Shown: positions 37,871 through 46,099 of the stretch, one piece after another
Position numbering within the stretch: position 1 is the stretch's first letter
How the letters are laid out: each line of letters starts with the position of its first letter
Origin: Empedobacter stercoris
GTDB lineage: Bacteria; Bacteroidota; Bacteroidia; Flavobacteriales; Weeksellaceae
Length of the DNA stretch: 64,000 bases
Assembly (NCBI RefSeq): GCF_025244765.1
Contig: NZ_CP104209.1
Coordinates: forward strand, 2,362,501 to 2,426,500
Reading direction: 5' to 3'
Notes under the pieces: model-generated
What the model was told of the DNA's origin: nothing
Databases searched by the model: none
Seen by the model: the letters and a program-made list of their open reading frames with translations, nothing else
Position numbers and translations under genes: made by a program

Positions 37871-38019
37871 GCTTACCGCTTACCGCTTACCGCTTACCGC
37901 TTACCGCTTACCGCTTACCGCTTACCGCTTACCGCTTACCGCTTACCGCTTACCGCTTACCGCTTACCGCTTACCGCTTACCGCTTACCGCTTACCGCTT
38001 ACCGCTTACCGCTTACCGC
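37871..38019. repeat. Heptanucleotide array, 21 perfect copies of GCTTACC
   Basis: Units from 37871 to 38017 are identical in phase and sequence, followed by GC. On the nadE strand the unit is GGTAAGC and the array begins 3 bp after the nadE stop codon. Perfect identity points to recent slippage expansion. It is not a CRISPR array: there are no spacers. Confidence 0.97.
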
Positions 38020-38022
38020 AAC

Positions 38023-38817
38023 TTACTTCATCAACTCCTCAGGAATATCACAAATCGGAATTGGAACCATTTTATGTTGATTGATTCGATTTAATCTCGA
38101 ATAAATCTCGAAAACTTCTTTTTCTCGACCTTCAAAATCATCTGCAGTTTGTCCAGCTTCTTTCGCTTTCATCGCCCATTCCAATTCATCATAATTTGCT
38201 CCCAATTGATCTTCATCCGAACGATCATCACCAAACAAACCATCGGTTGGTTTAGCTTTCTGAATATCCGTATTGATTCCTAAAAAGCGTGCAATTTCAT
38301 ACACTTCCGATTTCATCAAATCAGCAATTGGACTAAGATCTACACCGCCATCACCATATTTTGTATAAAAACCAACGCCAAAATCTTCGACTTTATTTCC
38401 AGTTCCTGCAACCAAATAATTGTGTAAACCAGCAAAATAATAAAGTGTTGTCATACGCAAACGAGCACGCGTATTAGCTAAAGCTAAATTCACTTTATCT
38501 GTTGTTTCCGTTTTTGGTAAAGCCGAGACCATTGCATCAAAAGTGGTTGTTAAATCAACTTCTATTGAATCAATTGGTGAAGAAAATTGTTCGTTCAGCC
38601 ATTCGATATGACGTTTAGCTCTATCTGCTTGATTTTTTTCTTGGTGAATAGGCATTTCCAAATTAAGTAAAGGATAACCTGTCATCGCACAAAGTGTTGA
38701 GGTTACAGCCGAATCTATTCCGCCCGAAATTCCAATCACAAAGCCTTTTTGGTGTGCTGTCTCCAAATAATCTTTCAACCAAGTAACAATATATTCTACA
38801 ACTTTTTCAGTTTGCAT
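38023..38817 (-). CDS. nadE: NH3-dependent NAD(+) synthetase
   Basis: A 264-residue N-type ATP pyrophosphatase that amidates nicotinic acid adenine dinucleotide to NAD. The P-loop GISGGIDSAVTSTL is at about 28-41, GTGNKVEDFGVGFYTKYGDG is the substrate region, and KPTDGLFGDDRSDEDQLG is near the end. No glutaminase domain is present, so it uses free ammonia. The gene is divergent from gldB, an order known in other flavobacteria. Its 3' end abuts the heptamer array. Confidence 0.96.
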   Translation of the reverse strand: MQTEKVVEYIVTWLKDYLETAHQKGFVIGISGGIDSAVTSTLCAMTGYPLLNLEMPIHQEKNQADRAKRHIEWLNEQFSSPIDSIEVDLTTTFDAMVSALPKTETTDKVNLALANTRARLRMTTLYYFAGLHNYLVAGTGNKVEDFGVGFYTKYGDGGVDLSPIADLMKSEVYEIARFLGINTDIQKAKPTDGLFGDDRSDEDQLGANYDELEWAMKAKEAGQTADDFEGREKEVFEIYSRLNRINQHKMVPIPICDIPEELMK

Positions 38818-38834
38818 AGTGTAATAATTTATTT

Positions 38835-38842
38835 CAAAGATA
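38835..38842 (-). promoter_or_regulatory. -7 element of nadE
   Basis: TATCTTTG on the minus strand matches TAnnTTTG, 17 bp before the start codon. Confidence 0.6.
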
Positions 38843-38865
38843 GCAGATTATGAAAAAAATTAGGG

Positions 38866-38898
38866 TTGAAAATACTACCGATTATTTTACTATTTTTG
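38866..38898 (+). promoter_or_regulatory. gldB promoter
   Basis: TTG (38866-38868), 22 bp, TATTTTTG (38891-38898), 19 bp before the gldB ATG; divergent from the nadE promoter. Confidence 0.6.
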
Positions 38899-38917
38899 TT
38901 AGCTAAATAACCAAGCA

Positions 38918-39967
38918 ATGAAATTTGTATATGGCTTAGCTTTTGCGAGTTTAATTTTATTTACATCGTGCAAAAAAGAGAAATCGTGGGAAGTAGATGT
39001 TGAAGAACAAAATGTTCAATTAAACATTCATGATATCAGCCAAGATTTTTTTAATGACTCTATCCCATTAACGACTTTACGAAAAGATTATCCTTTCTTT
39101 TTTGATGCTAAAACAACGGATAGTATTTGGGAAAACCAACGTCGTAATAAAGAAGAATTGAGTATTTATGGACAATCAAGAAAAGTTTTTGGAGATTTTA
39201 AAGAATTAAATCAAATGTTGACTCCAATGTTTCAACGTTACCAATTTTATTTTCCTGAATATAAAATTCCAACTATTTATACCTATTCATCAGGTTTGCA
39301 AAATATCGATTATCCTGTGATGTTTAGTCAGCAATCTGGCTTAATGTTTATCGCAATGGATGCCTATTTAGGCTCAAAAAATAAGCTGTATGATAGTATT
39401 GGTGTTGAACGTTATTTGCGAATTAATTTAGATCTTAATCGTTTACCATCTCAGGCAGTTGATGCGATAGCAAATGATGTGGTAACATTTAGCCCAAGAA
39501 ATCAATTATTTATTGATAAAATGATTTACGAAGGGAAAAAATTAATTTTGCAAGATGCTTTATTAGTAGATACTGCAGACGAATATAAAGTTGGTTACAC
39601 GCCAGAACAAATACAATGGTGTATTGACAATGAAGGACAAATTTGGAACTTTTTTGTCGAACAAAATTATGTATTTAGTTCAGATGCTTCGTTAGATAAA
39701 CGATTTTTGGCATTAAGTCCTTTTTCAAAATTTAACAACGAAATAGAACAAGATTCTCCTGGTAGAATTGCGGCTTGGATTGGTTTGCAAATTATTCGTC
39801 AATACATGAAAGAGAACCCTAAAGTTGAACTGAAAGCTTTATTAGATGATATGGATGGGCAGAAAATCTTCAAGGATTCGAAATACAAACCAGCATTAGA
39901 AGGAAATAATTCAGCAAATTATACAACAAAAACAATTGATGGTAAAGTTTACCATTTTGTGAAATAA
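38918..39967 (+). CDS. gldB: Gliding motility lipoprotein GldB
   Basis: A 349-residue lipoprotein with lipobox LILFTSCKK (Cys at residue 18). The body matches GldB: KVFGDFKELNQMLTPMF, FPEYKIPTIYTYSSGLQ, FIAMDAYLG and GRIAAWIGLQIIRQYM, a Zn-peptidase-like helical fold distantly resembling the DUF2268/HopJ type. GldB is essential for gliding in Flavobacterium johnsoniae, and it also occurs in non-motile members with a T9SS, so motility cannot be assumed. It is followed 18 bp later by gldC, as in other flavobacteria. Confidence 0.95.
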   Translation: MKFVYGLAFASLILFTSCKKEKSWEVDVEEQNVQLNIHDISQDFFNDSIPLTTLRKDYPFFFDAKTTDSIWENQRRNKEELSIYGQSRKVFGDFKELNQMLTPMFQRYQFYFPEYKIPTIYTYSSGLQNIDYPVMFSQQSGLMFIAMDAYLGSKNKLYDSIGVERYLRINLDLNRLPSQAVDAIANDVVTFSPRNQLFIDKMIYEGKKLILQDALLVDTADEYKVGYTPEQIQWCIDNEGQIWNFFVEQNYVFSSDASLDKRFLALSPFSKFNNEIEQDSPGRIAAWIGLQIIRQYMKENPKVELKALLDDMDGQKIFKDSKYKPALEGNNSANYTTKTIDGKVYHFVK

Positions 39968-39985
39968 ACTAAATAAGTAGAAGTT

Positions 39986-40312
39986 ATGAGAACAACAAAT
40001 ATTACTGTAGAGATTGAATTGGACGAAAATCACGTGCCAGAAAAAATGACTTGGAATGCGCCAGATGGTGGTATTAGTCACGAAGAAACAAAAGCAATGT
40101 TACTTTCTGTTTGGGATGATAAATCGAAAGAAGCTTTACGTATCGATTTGTGGACAAAAGATATGACGCAAGATGATATGAAACGTTTCTTTCATCAAAT
40201 TCTAATTTCGATGTCAAGTTCGTACGAAAGAGCAACAGAGGAAAAAGAGGTGGCAGAAAGAATTGCTGCTTTTGCAGAAGAATTTGCAATTGCTTCTAAA
40301 ATTAAAGGTTAA
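39986..40312 (+). CDS. gldC: Gliding motility protein GldC
   Basis: A 108-residue soluble protein with the GldC pattern: MRTTNITVEIELDENHVPEK, then MTWNAPDGG and KSKEALRIDLWTKDM in the middle, and a helical C terminus. In F. johnsoniae gldC sits behind gldB and supports, but is not essential for, gliding. It is probably co-transcribed with gldB. A weak hairpin follows. Confidence 0.94.
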   Translation: MRTTNITVEIELDENHVPEKMTWNAPDGGISHEETKAMLLSVWDDKSKEALRIDLWTKDMTQDDMKRFFHQILISMSSSYERATEEKEVAERIAAFAEEFAIASKIKG

Positions 40313-40336
40313 AATAATTTAACCCTAAAAAACTTT

Positions 40337-40375
40337 AAGTCGGATTTCGTAACATTTTGATTAGAAATTCGACTT
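40337..40375 (+). terminator. Weak terminator-like hairpin after gldC
   Basis: AAGTCGGATTTC pairs with GAAATTCGACTT with one mismatch around a 15-nt loop, followed by ATTTTAT. The loop is long and the U tract imperfect. Confidence 0.45.
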
Positions 40376-40410
40376 ATTTTATATCTTTAAATCTCTGATC
40401 AGAATAGTTT

Positions 40411-41727
40411 ATGAAAAAATTATTTTTTGCTTTAACATTTTTAGCTTCAATTCATTCATTTGCTCAAGAAGAATGGACCATAGAAAAGTGTATTGAATAT
40501 GCTTCAAAAAATAATTTGACTGTTCAGCAAAATACCATCAACCAAGAATTATTCAACAAAAATTTAGAACAAACCTATAATGCGTGGTTGCCTACGGTTT
40601 CGGGATATGTGGATAATAATTTTACAATTGGAACCTATAATCCTGTTATCGAAAAAGGATATTATCAATTTGCACATTCGTTGGGAGTGCAATCAAGCAT
40701 CAATATTTACAGCGGAGGAGTTGTTCAATTGAACAAAGATAAAGCAGCTTTGGAATTAGAAGCGTCAAAAGTTCAAACGGCAATAACAGTAAATGATATT
40801 TCGCTTCAAATAGCAAATTATTATTTGGCTGTTTTATTAAACAAAGAATTGAAACAGGTTGCAGTCGGAAACTTAAATATTTCCAAACAATTATTAGATC
40901 AGAATAAAAAGAAATTAAAAGCAGGAAGCGTTGCACAATCAGTTGTAGCACAATCCGAATCTGAAGTTGCGACAAATACGCGCGAAGTAGTCAATGCACA
41001 AATCGAAATAGAACGTGCTTTATTCAATTTAGCAATGTTGTTACAACTTAACGATTACCGTGATTTTAGTGTAACGGATGTTAAAATTCCAGATAATATC
41101 AATTCACAATTGTATCATTTAGAAGATGTCGTAGAAACGGCTTATCAAAATCAACCTGCTGTTAAGTATGCCGAATTACAGATTGATGTTGCTACGAAAG
41201 AAACAGAAATTGCACGAACATCATTGTTCCCAAAAATAACAGGAACTTTCAATTTTGGTACAAATTATTTGCAATATTTCAACAAGCGATTGCGTCAAGA
41301 TGCGTTGTTAGATCAATTGGGGCATAATGTAACAGCAGTATTTGGCGTAGGAGTTTCGATTCCGATTTGGAACCAATATTCGTACAAAATTAATATTCAG
41401 AAAGCATTAATTAACGAAGATTTGATGAAAATTAATCTTCTGCAATCTAAACAAGATATTTTGAAAAATGTGCAATCTGCCTATTTCGAAGTCAATAGTT
41501 CTTATGCCTCGTATGATTCATCGAAAGAAGCGGTGAAATATGCTAAGATTTCGTACGATTTTGCACAAAAATCGTATAATGCAGGAGTGATTAATCAATA
41601 TGATTTTAACCGATCACGTAATGATTTGATGGTTGCAGAATCACAAATGTTACAAGCAAAATACAATTACGTTTTCAAACAAAAAGTACTGGATTTCTAT
41701 GCAGGAATTCCAATTACGTTGGATTAG
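40411..41727 (+). CDS. TolC family outer-membrane efflux protein
   Basis: A 438-residue protein with a signal peptide (FFALTFLASIHSFAQ) and the TolC/OEP fold: WTIEKCIEYASKNNLTVQQ at the start, two long coiled helical segments (about 140-215 and 335-425), and repeated beta strands (SGYVDNNFTIGTYNP; VFGVGVSIPIWNQY). It forms a trimeric channel for efflux or secretion. No inner-membrane pump or adaptor gene is adjacent, so its partner system is unknown. Confidence 0.92.
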   Translation: MKKLFFALTFLASIHSFAQEEWTIEKCIEYASKNNLTVQQNTINQELFNKNLEQTYNAWLPTVSGYVDNNFTIGTYNPVIEKGYYQFAHSLGVQSSINIYSGGVVQLNKDKAALELEASKVQTAITVNDISLQIANYYLAVLLNKELKQVAVGNLNISKQLLDQNKKKLKAGSVAQSVVAQSESEVATNTREVVNAQIEIERALFNLAMLLQLNDYRDFSVTDVKIPDNINSQLYHLEDVVETAYQNQPAVKYAELQIDVATKETEIARTSLFPKITGTFNFGTNYLQYFNKRLRQDALLDQLGHNVTAVFGVGVSIPIWNQYSYKINIQKALINEDLMKINLLQSKQDILKNVQSAYFEVNSSYASYDSSKEAVKYAKISYDFAQKSYNAGVINQYDFNRSRNDLMVAESQMLQAKYNYVFKQKVLDFYAGIPITLD

Positions 41728-41796
41728 AGTTCAATTTTTCTTTATTTCCAATAGAAAATCATCTTATCAAACACAAATCATCTAATTTTCGTGATG

Positions 41797-41804
41797 TATC
41801 TTTG
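41797..41804 (+). promoter_or_regulatory. -7 element of tsaB
   Basis: TATCTTTG matches TAnnTTTG. It overlaps codons of the longer GTG-initiated ORF (41791), which supports the internal ATG at 41809 as the true start. Confidence 0.6.
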
Positions 41805-41808
41805 CAGC

Positions 41809-42480
41809 ATGGCAACAATCTTAAATTTAGAAACTTCAACAAAAAATTGTTCAGTTTCGATTGCTAAAGATGGCGTTCAACTTTGTCTGGTTGAAGAAAA
41901 TGAAGAAAACTATGCACATGGCGAAAAACTGAATCAGTTTGTAGATTGGTGTGTACAAGGTGCGGAAATAAATTGGAAAGATATCGACGCTGTTTGTGTG
42001 TCAAAAGGTCCAGGCTCTTATACCGGATTACGAATTGGTGTTTCGTCTGCCAAAGGATTTGCATATGGTTCTGATATTCCGTTGATGGCAATTAATTCAT
42101 TGCAAATTTTAGCTGAATCACAACTTAACCAAGAGGTGGATTATATTATTCCAATGATTGATGCAAGACGAATGGAGGTTTATACAGCTTTGTTTGATAG
42201 ACAAGGAAATCAATTGACAGAAACCGAAGCAAAAGTAATTGACGATACTTCTTTTGAAGAGTTGAAAGGAAAGAAAATTATTTTTGTTGGTGATGGAGCA
42301 GAAAAATGTCAAGAAATATTGTCGCATTTAAACGCTACTTTTGTGCAAGCTTTTCCATCTGCAAAGGATATGATTCGTGTTTCGGAAGAAAAATTTACTC
42401 AAAAATCATTTGAAGATGTTGCATATTTTGAGCCTTATTATCTGAAAGATTTTGTGGCTGGAAAAAAGAAATCTGAATAA
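41809..42480 (+). CDS. tsaB: tRNA threonylcarbamoyladenosine biosynthesis protein TsaB
   Basis: A 223-residue actin-fold protein that partners TsaD and TsaE in t6A37 modification of ANN-decoding tRNAs. The N-terminal ILNLETSTKNCSVSI, the KGPGSYTGLRIGVSSAKG motif and YIIPMIDARRMEVY are diagnostic of TsaB. The start at 41809 is chosen because the longer ORF (41791) runs through the promoter -7 element and adds an unlikely peptide. DUF423 follows 17 bp later. Confidence 0.96.
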   Translation: MATILNLETSTKNCSVSIAKDGVQLCLVEENEENYAHGEKLNQFVDWCVQGAEINWKDIDAVCVSKGPGSYTGLRIGVSSAKGFAYGSDIPLMAINSLQILAESQLNQEVDYIIPMIDARRMEVYTALFDRQGNQLTETEAKVIDDTSFEELKGKKIIFVGDGAEKCQEILSHLNATFVQAFPSAKDMIRVSEEKFTQKSFEDVAYFEPYYLKDFVAGKKKSE

Positions 42481-42497
42481 ATATAAAAGAGATAATT

Positions 42498-42881
42498 ATG
42501 AAAAATCTTGTGTTGACAATTGCATCATTATATGGGATGACTGCAGTTATATTAGGTGCTTTTGGTGCTCATGCATTCAAAAAGTTTTTACCTGCTGAAA
42601 AATTAGCAAGTTTTGAAGTTGGTGTACGTTACCAAATTTATCATGCAATTGTGTTGTTAGCTGTCGGAATGTATTTCCAGTTTAACAGTGGTTTAGAACG
42701 CTCTGCAGCTTGGTGTTTAATTGCCGGAACATTTGTTTTTTCAGGAAGTATCTACTTGTTATCGTTTGCAGATTATTGGAATGCAAATCTTAAATTCTTA
42801 GGGCCAATTACACCACTTGGAGGTCTTTTTATGATTATCGGTTGGGGATTATTAGCTTGGATTTTTATGAAAGGAAGATAA
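42498..42881 (+). CDS. DUF423 membrane protein
   Basis: A 127-residue protein with four membrane helices and the DUF423 signature GAFGAHAFKKFL near the start, then VGVRYQIYHAIVLL and FSGSIYLL. The family is widespread and small; function is unknown. It is probably co-transcribed with tsaB and ends at a strong terminator. Confidence 0.9.
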   Translation: MKNLVLTIASLYGMTAVILGAFGAHAFKKFLPAEKLASFEVGVRYQIYHAIVLLAVGMYFQFNSGLERSAAWCLIAGTFVFSGSIYLLSFADYWNANLKFLGPITPLGGLFMIIGWGLLAWIFMKGR

Positions 42882-42895
42882 TATAATATATAGAT

Positions 42896-42924
42896 AAAAG
42901 GCGCTTCGTAGAAGCGCCTTTTTT
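42896..42924. terminator. Bidirectional terminator, DUF423 / cytochrome b561 gene
   Basis: Perfect 11-bp stem AAAGGCGCTTC / GAAGCGCCTTT with loop GTA between convergent genes. Confidence 0.9.
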
Positions 42925-42928
42925 ATTA

Positions 42929-43489
42929 TCAATCATTTCCATTAATCATTTTCGATACAATACCAGATTTTTTACTGATTTCGTCATAAACAATTCCTGC
43001 AAGATGTATCAGGAAGAAAATAGGAAACCAATAGATTCCAGTTTTGTGTAATTCTTCCATTTGTTCTTTGTATGTTCCGTCTCCCCACATTAAGTAAAAA
43101 CCTGTAACGAGATTCATCAACACTAATCCATAAAAAATTAGATAGATCAATCCTTGAAATTTTTCTTTAGGAGCTGAATGTTTAAATGGATTTGGAAAAC
43201 GAATTCCTTTTACAACCATATATACAATTCGTAGAACAAACAGTCCTAAAATGATGTAGGCAAACAGCTCATGCCATTCCCACATTGGTTCTAAAGAATT
43301 TTTACCAATCGTTTTTAAGGTAGCTTCCGAAAGATTTACCCCTTCTTTAGATGTTTCTTGCACAATAAGTGAAGAGAGCTTCTTTTTACTCATCCACTCC
43401 ATACGTAGAAAGCCAGTGATAAATAATATCAGCATGCCAATTCCTATTGTCCAATGTAATAATCGGTGCGTTAATGTAAACTTTTTCAT
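42929..43489 (-). CDS. Cytochrome b561-type membrane protein
   Basis: A 186-residue diheme cytochrome b domain protein. Four membrane helices carry the expected histidines: THRLLHWTIGIG (helix 1), EWHELFAYIILG (helix 2) and FFLIHLAGIVYD (helix 4). The family passes electrons from the quinone pool or superoxide to periplasmic acceptors. In flavobacteria such proteins often occur beside YceI-family genes, as here (YceI two genes upstream), but the physiological reaction is unknown. It is transcribed with or behind the acidic protein gene, with a terminator hairpin in between. Confidence 0.9.
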   Translation of the reverse strand: MKKFTLTHRLLHWTIGIGMLILFITGFLRMEWMSKKKLSSLIVQETSKEGVNLSEATLKTIGKNSLEPMWEWHELFAYIILGLFVLRIVYMVVKGIRFPNPFKHSAPKEKFQGLIYLIFYGLVLMNLVTGFYLMWGDGTYKEQMEELHKTGIYWFPIFFLIHLAGIVYDEISKKSGIVSKMINGND

Positions 43490-43504
43490 AATTCATAGTG
43501 ATTA

Positions 43505-43533
43505 AAAAAACCTCTCAAATTTGAGAGGTTTTG
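43505..43533 (-). terminator. Terminator after the acidic protein gene
   Basis: Palindrome ACCTCTCAAATTTGAGAGGT flanked by A6 and T4; it lies 9 bp after the gene end and 15 bp before the cytochrome b561 start. Confidence 0.8.
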
Positions 43534-43542
43534 GTATGGTAC

Positions 43543-44043
43543 TTATTCGTAATCATCTTCTTTAAAATCGAATTCTTCGAATGAACAATTAATTTCAAAT
43601 GGAATATCTCCATCAGATTCTTCTGTGAAATCTTGCACTTCACCTTTCCAGTTAAGTGTCAAAACCCCTTTTTCATTTACACTAAATGCTAAGTCGTTAT
43701 TAACAGTTTCAAAATCTTCTTCTGAAACATTTAGTGAGGTGTAATAAACTTCTACGATTTCACCTTCTTCGTCTTCTTCCTCGGCGAATCCATAAGGAAT
43801 AGATACTTTTTTACCATTTAATTCTTCTACAGATTCTACATCTAAAGGGAAATCATCGATAAATAGAGAAAGTTGTGGAAAATCATTTTGTAACGAATCT
43901 CCTTCTACATGTTCTAAGTCATCAGTGGAATGTATTTCTACCAACAAACATTTTTTATTTCCTTGAAAAACCACTTTACATAAAGATTTTTCAATATTAT
44001 AATTAAATGTTTCATCCGGATGGAAGAACTTAATTGTTTTCAT
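43543..44043 (-). CDS. Acidic hypothetical protein
   Basis: A 166-residue protein that I do not recognise. It is very acidic (EEEDEEGE in the centre, FKEDDYE at the end) and predicted to be mostly beta strands. It has no signal peptide or membrane helix, so it is probably cytosolic. It has its own terminator and stands between the YceI and cytochrome b561 genes. No function can be proposed. Confidence 0.75.
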   Translation of the reverse strand: MKTIKFFHPDETFNYNIEKSLCKVVFQGNKKCLLVEIHSTDDLEHVEGDSLQNDFPQLSLFIDDFPLDVESVEELNGKKVSIPYGFAEEEDEEGEIVEVYYTSLNVSEEDFETVNNDLAFSVNEKGVLTLNWKGEVQDFTEESDGDIPFEINCSFEEFDFKEDDYE

Positions 44044-44145
44044 TGTTTTGTTAATGTATGTTATTAATTATGAGTACGAATATAATTAAGTTCATTTAAT
44101 TTTCACAAAAAATAGTTAAGAAATTTTTATTTTCTGTGATTAACT

Positions 44146-44178
44146 AAAAAAGTCACCTATTTTGGATAGGTGACTTTT
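44146..44178 (-). terminator. Terminator of the YceI gene
   Basis: AAAAGTCACCTAT / ATAGGTGACTTTT with loop TTTGG, 26 bp after the YceI stop on the minus strand. Confidence 0.85.
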
Positions 44179-44204
44179 ATAATAATGATTGACTTTTAAT
44201 CCGA

Positions 44205-44891
44205 TTATTTTGCAGCTTCTTCTGTTGCAGCAGTAGCTTTAGCAGATAAATCTACTTGTAATAAAACTTCGTCTTTGATGATAGATCCAGCTCCTCCAAC
44301 GAAAGTAATTCCGAAGTCTTTACGGTTGATTCCGAACTCTTCAGATTTGATTGTTACACCATCTGCATCAACAGTTACATTAGCTTTGAACGTAACATTT
44401 TTAGGAACTCCACGGAAATCTAAGTTTCCAGAAATTTCTGAATTGTAATCACCTCCTTCAATTGCTTTTACTTCTGTAATTTCGAAAGTTGCAGTTGGGA
44501 ATTTCTCAACGTCTAAGAAATCAGGAGATTTTAAGTGACCATCTAATTTTCCTTTGCTTTCAGCATCAGCGTCTAAATCTTTAGATTCGAAAGAAGTAAA
44601 ATCAGCAATAAATTTACCTGATTCTAAAACACCGTTATTTACATTAACAGTTCCTTCTTGTAATTTTACGACTCCGTAGTGACCTTCTTCTGGTTTGTTG
44701 ATATCATCAAAAGTTTTTCCGCCTTTCCAGTTTACAATTGACGTAGTTGTGTCAACAGCAAACTCCGCAGCTCCTTCAGATGCAGTAGCTCCTTCTTGAG
44801 CTTCTGTAGCAACTTTAGTTTCAGTATTTCCTCCACAAGATGTTAATACAACAGCAGAAACAACAGCTAATCCTAAAAATAATTTTTTCAT
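44205..44891 (-). CDS. YceI family lipoprotein
   Basis: A 228-residue lipoprotein (lipobox AVVLTSCGG, Cys at residue 19) with an acidic Ala/Thr-rich linker followed by the YceI lipocalin-like barrel. Recognisable parts are STSIVNWKGGKTF, HLKSPDFLDVEKFPTATFEI and INRKDFGITF. YceI domains bind polyisoprenoids or other lipids in the periplasm. A TAATTTTG promoter element lies upstream (44921-44914, minus strand). Confidence 0.93.
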   Translation of the reverse strand: MKKLFLGLAVVSAVVLTSCGGNTETKVATEAQEGATASEGAAEFAVDTTTSIVNWKGGKTFDDINKPEEGHYGVVKLQEGTVNVNNGVLESGKFIADFTSFESKDLDADAESKGKLDGHLKSPDFLDVEKFPTATFEITEVKAIEGGDYNSEISGNLDFRGVPKNVTFKANVTVDADGVTIKSEEFGINRKDFGITFVGGAGSIIKDEVLLQVDLSAKATAATEEAAK

Positions 44892-44913
44892 ATTGCTTAT
44901 TTTAAATTTTATA

Positions 44914-44921
44914 CAAAATTA
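44914..44921 (-). promoter_or_regulatory. -7 element of the YceI gene
   Basis: TAATTTTG on the minus strand matches TAnnTTTG, 22 bp before the start codon. Confidence 0.55.
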
Positions 44922-45036
44922 TAATATAAATTGATTGTTTGTATTGACTTATATCAATAAAGTAAATAATTAAACATTTATTTAATATTGAATAATTCTA
45001 AATACCTTAGCCAAAAATAAGAAAATTTATTTAATC

Positions 45037-45999
45037 GTGCTAAACATAAAGCAACTCAGTTTCAATTATCCAGATTTCGAAGAGCAAGTAATAGATGATA
45101 TTAATTTCGAGGTTAATAAAGGGGAAGTGATTAGTATTATTGGTGAAAGTGGAAGTGGAAAATCGACCTTACTGAAGCTGATTTATGGCTTGTTTGATTT
45201 TGATAAAGGCGAAATTAAATATAATAAAAAAAAGTTGCGTGGTCCAGCTTATAATATCATTCCAGGTCATAAAATGATGAAATATGTAGCGCAAGATTAT
45301 GATTTATTAGATTTTGTTACGGTCGGTGAAAATGTAGGGAAACATTTAAGCAATTTTGATTTAGAATTGAAACAACAACAAATTGATGAAGCCTTAAAGG
45401 TGGTTGAAATGTTAGAGTTTAAACATATTTTACCCAATAAATTAAGTGGTGGTCAACGACAACGTGTTTCTATTGCAAGAGCTTTGGCGCAACAACCTGA
45501 GATTTTGTTATTAGACGAACCTTTCTCTAATTTAGATCAAACCTTGAAACTTAGCATTCGCGAAAAAATAATGGATTGGTGTAAAGAGCATCAAATTACT
45601 GTCATTTTTACAACACACGATTTGAATGATGCATTTTATACGTCGGATAAAATTTTAGTTTTACAGAACGGAAGAATGATTCAGTTTAATGGGGTAGAAA
45701 ACGTGCGCGAATTTCCGAAAACAGAATATGTTGCCAAGCTTTTTGGTTATGTGAATCTGTTAAAGCGTTCGCAAGATTTGGGAATAGTTTCCTCTTCTAC
45801 GGTTGTTGTTTATCCCGAAGAAATTGTTATTTCAGCTAATGGAAATTTCGAAGGAAAAGTGATTTCATCTAAATTTCAAGGACGAGATTATTTAATTCGT
45901 TTTGCTTATCAAAATTTAGAATTGTTGACTTTTTCTAATCAAAAACTTCAATCAAATGATTTGATAAAGTTTGATGTAGAAAAGTTTAGAGAGATTTAA
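45037..45999 (+). CDS. ABC transporter ATP-binding protein (orphan)
   Basis: A 320-residue ATPase with Walker A GESGSGKST (36-44), a Q-loop near 88 (VAQDYD), the signature LSGGQRQR near 137, Walker B ILLLDEPFS near 157 and an H-loop FTTHD. The C-terminal ~90 residues form a TOBE-like beta domain, as in importers of the spermidine/iron/sulfate group. The start is GTG at 45037. No permease or binding-protein gene is adjacent, so the substrate is unknown. Confidence 0.9.
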   Translation: MLNIKQLSFNYPDFEEQVIDDINFEVNKGEVISIIGESGSGKSTLLKLIYGLFDFDKGEIKYNKKKLRGPAYNIIPGHKMMKYVAQDYDLLDFVTVGENVGKHLSNFDLELKQQQIDEALKVVEMLEFKHILPNKLSGGQRQRVSIARALAQQPEILLLDEPFSNLDQTLKLSIREKIMDWCKEHQITVIFTTHDLNDAFYTSDKILVLQNGRMIQFNGVENVREFPKTEYVAKLFGYVNLLKRSQDLGIVSSSTVVVYPEEIVISANGNFEGKVISSKFQGRDYLIRFAYQNLELLTFSNQKLQSNDLIKFDVEKFREI

Positions 46000-46009
46000 A
46001 TTTGATGTG

Positions 46010-46040
46010 ATTTTGCGCTTCGAGAAGTTTAGAATGACTT
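46010..46040. repeat. Degenerate REP-like sequence
   Basis: GCGCTTCGAGAAGTTTAGAATGAC resembles, in the opposite orientation and with changes, the TCATTCTGAGCTTGTCGAAGAAT type repeats near hutH. It lies between convergent gene ends. Confidence 0.4.
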
Positions 46041-46060
46041 ACTAAGTTTATTTTTTTAAA

Positions 46061-46093
46061 AAAAAGCGAAACCCTACATCGAATTTCGCTTTT
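46061..46093. terminator. Bidirectional terminator, ABC gene / hydrolase gene
   Basis: AAAAGCGAAA / TTTCGCTTTT around a 12-nt loop, flanked by A and T runs, between convergent genes. Confidence 0.8.
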
Positions 46094-46099
46094 CTATTA

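Noticed and set aside
37871-38019. Possible CRISPR array
   Set aside because: Units are 7 bp and contiguous without spacers, and no cas genes are near.
37869-38084. ORF encoding repeats of the heptapeptide LTAYRLP
   Set aside because: It is only a reading of the 7-bp DNA array (three units give seven codons); there is no start signal and the end overlaps nadE antisense.
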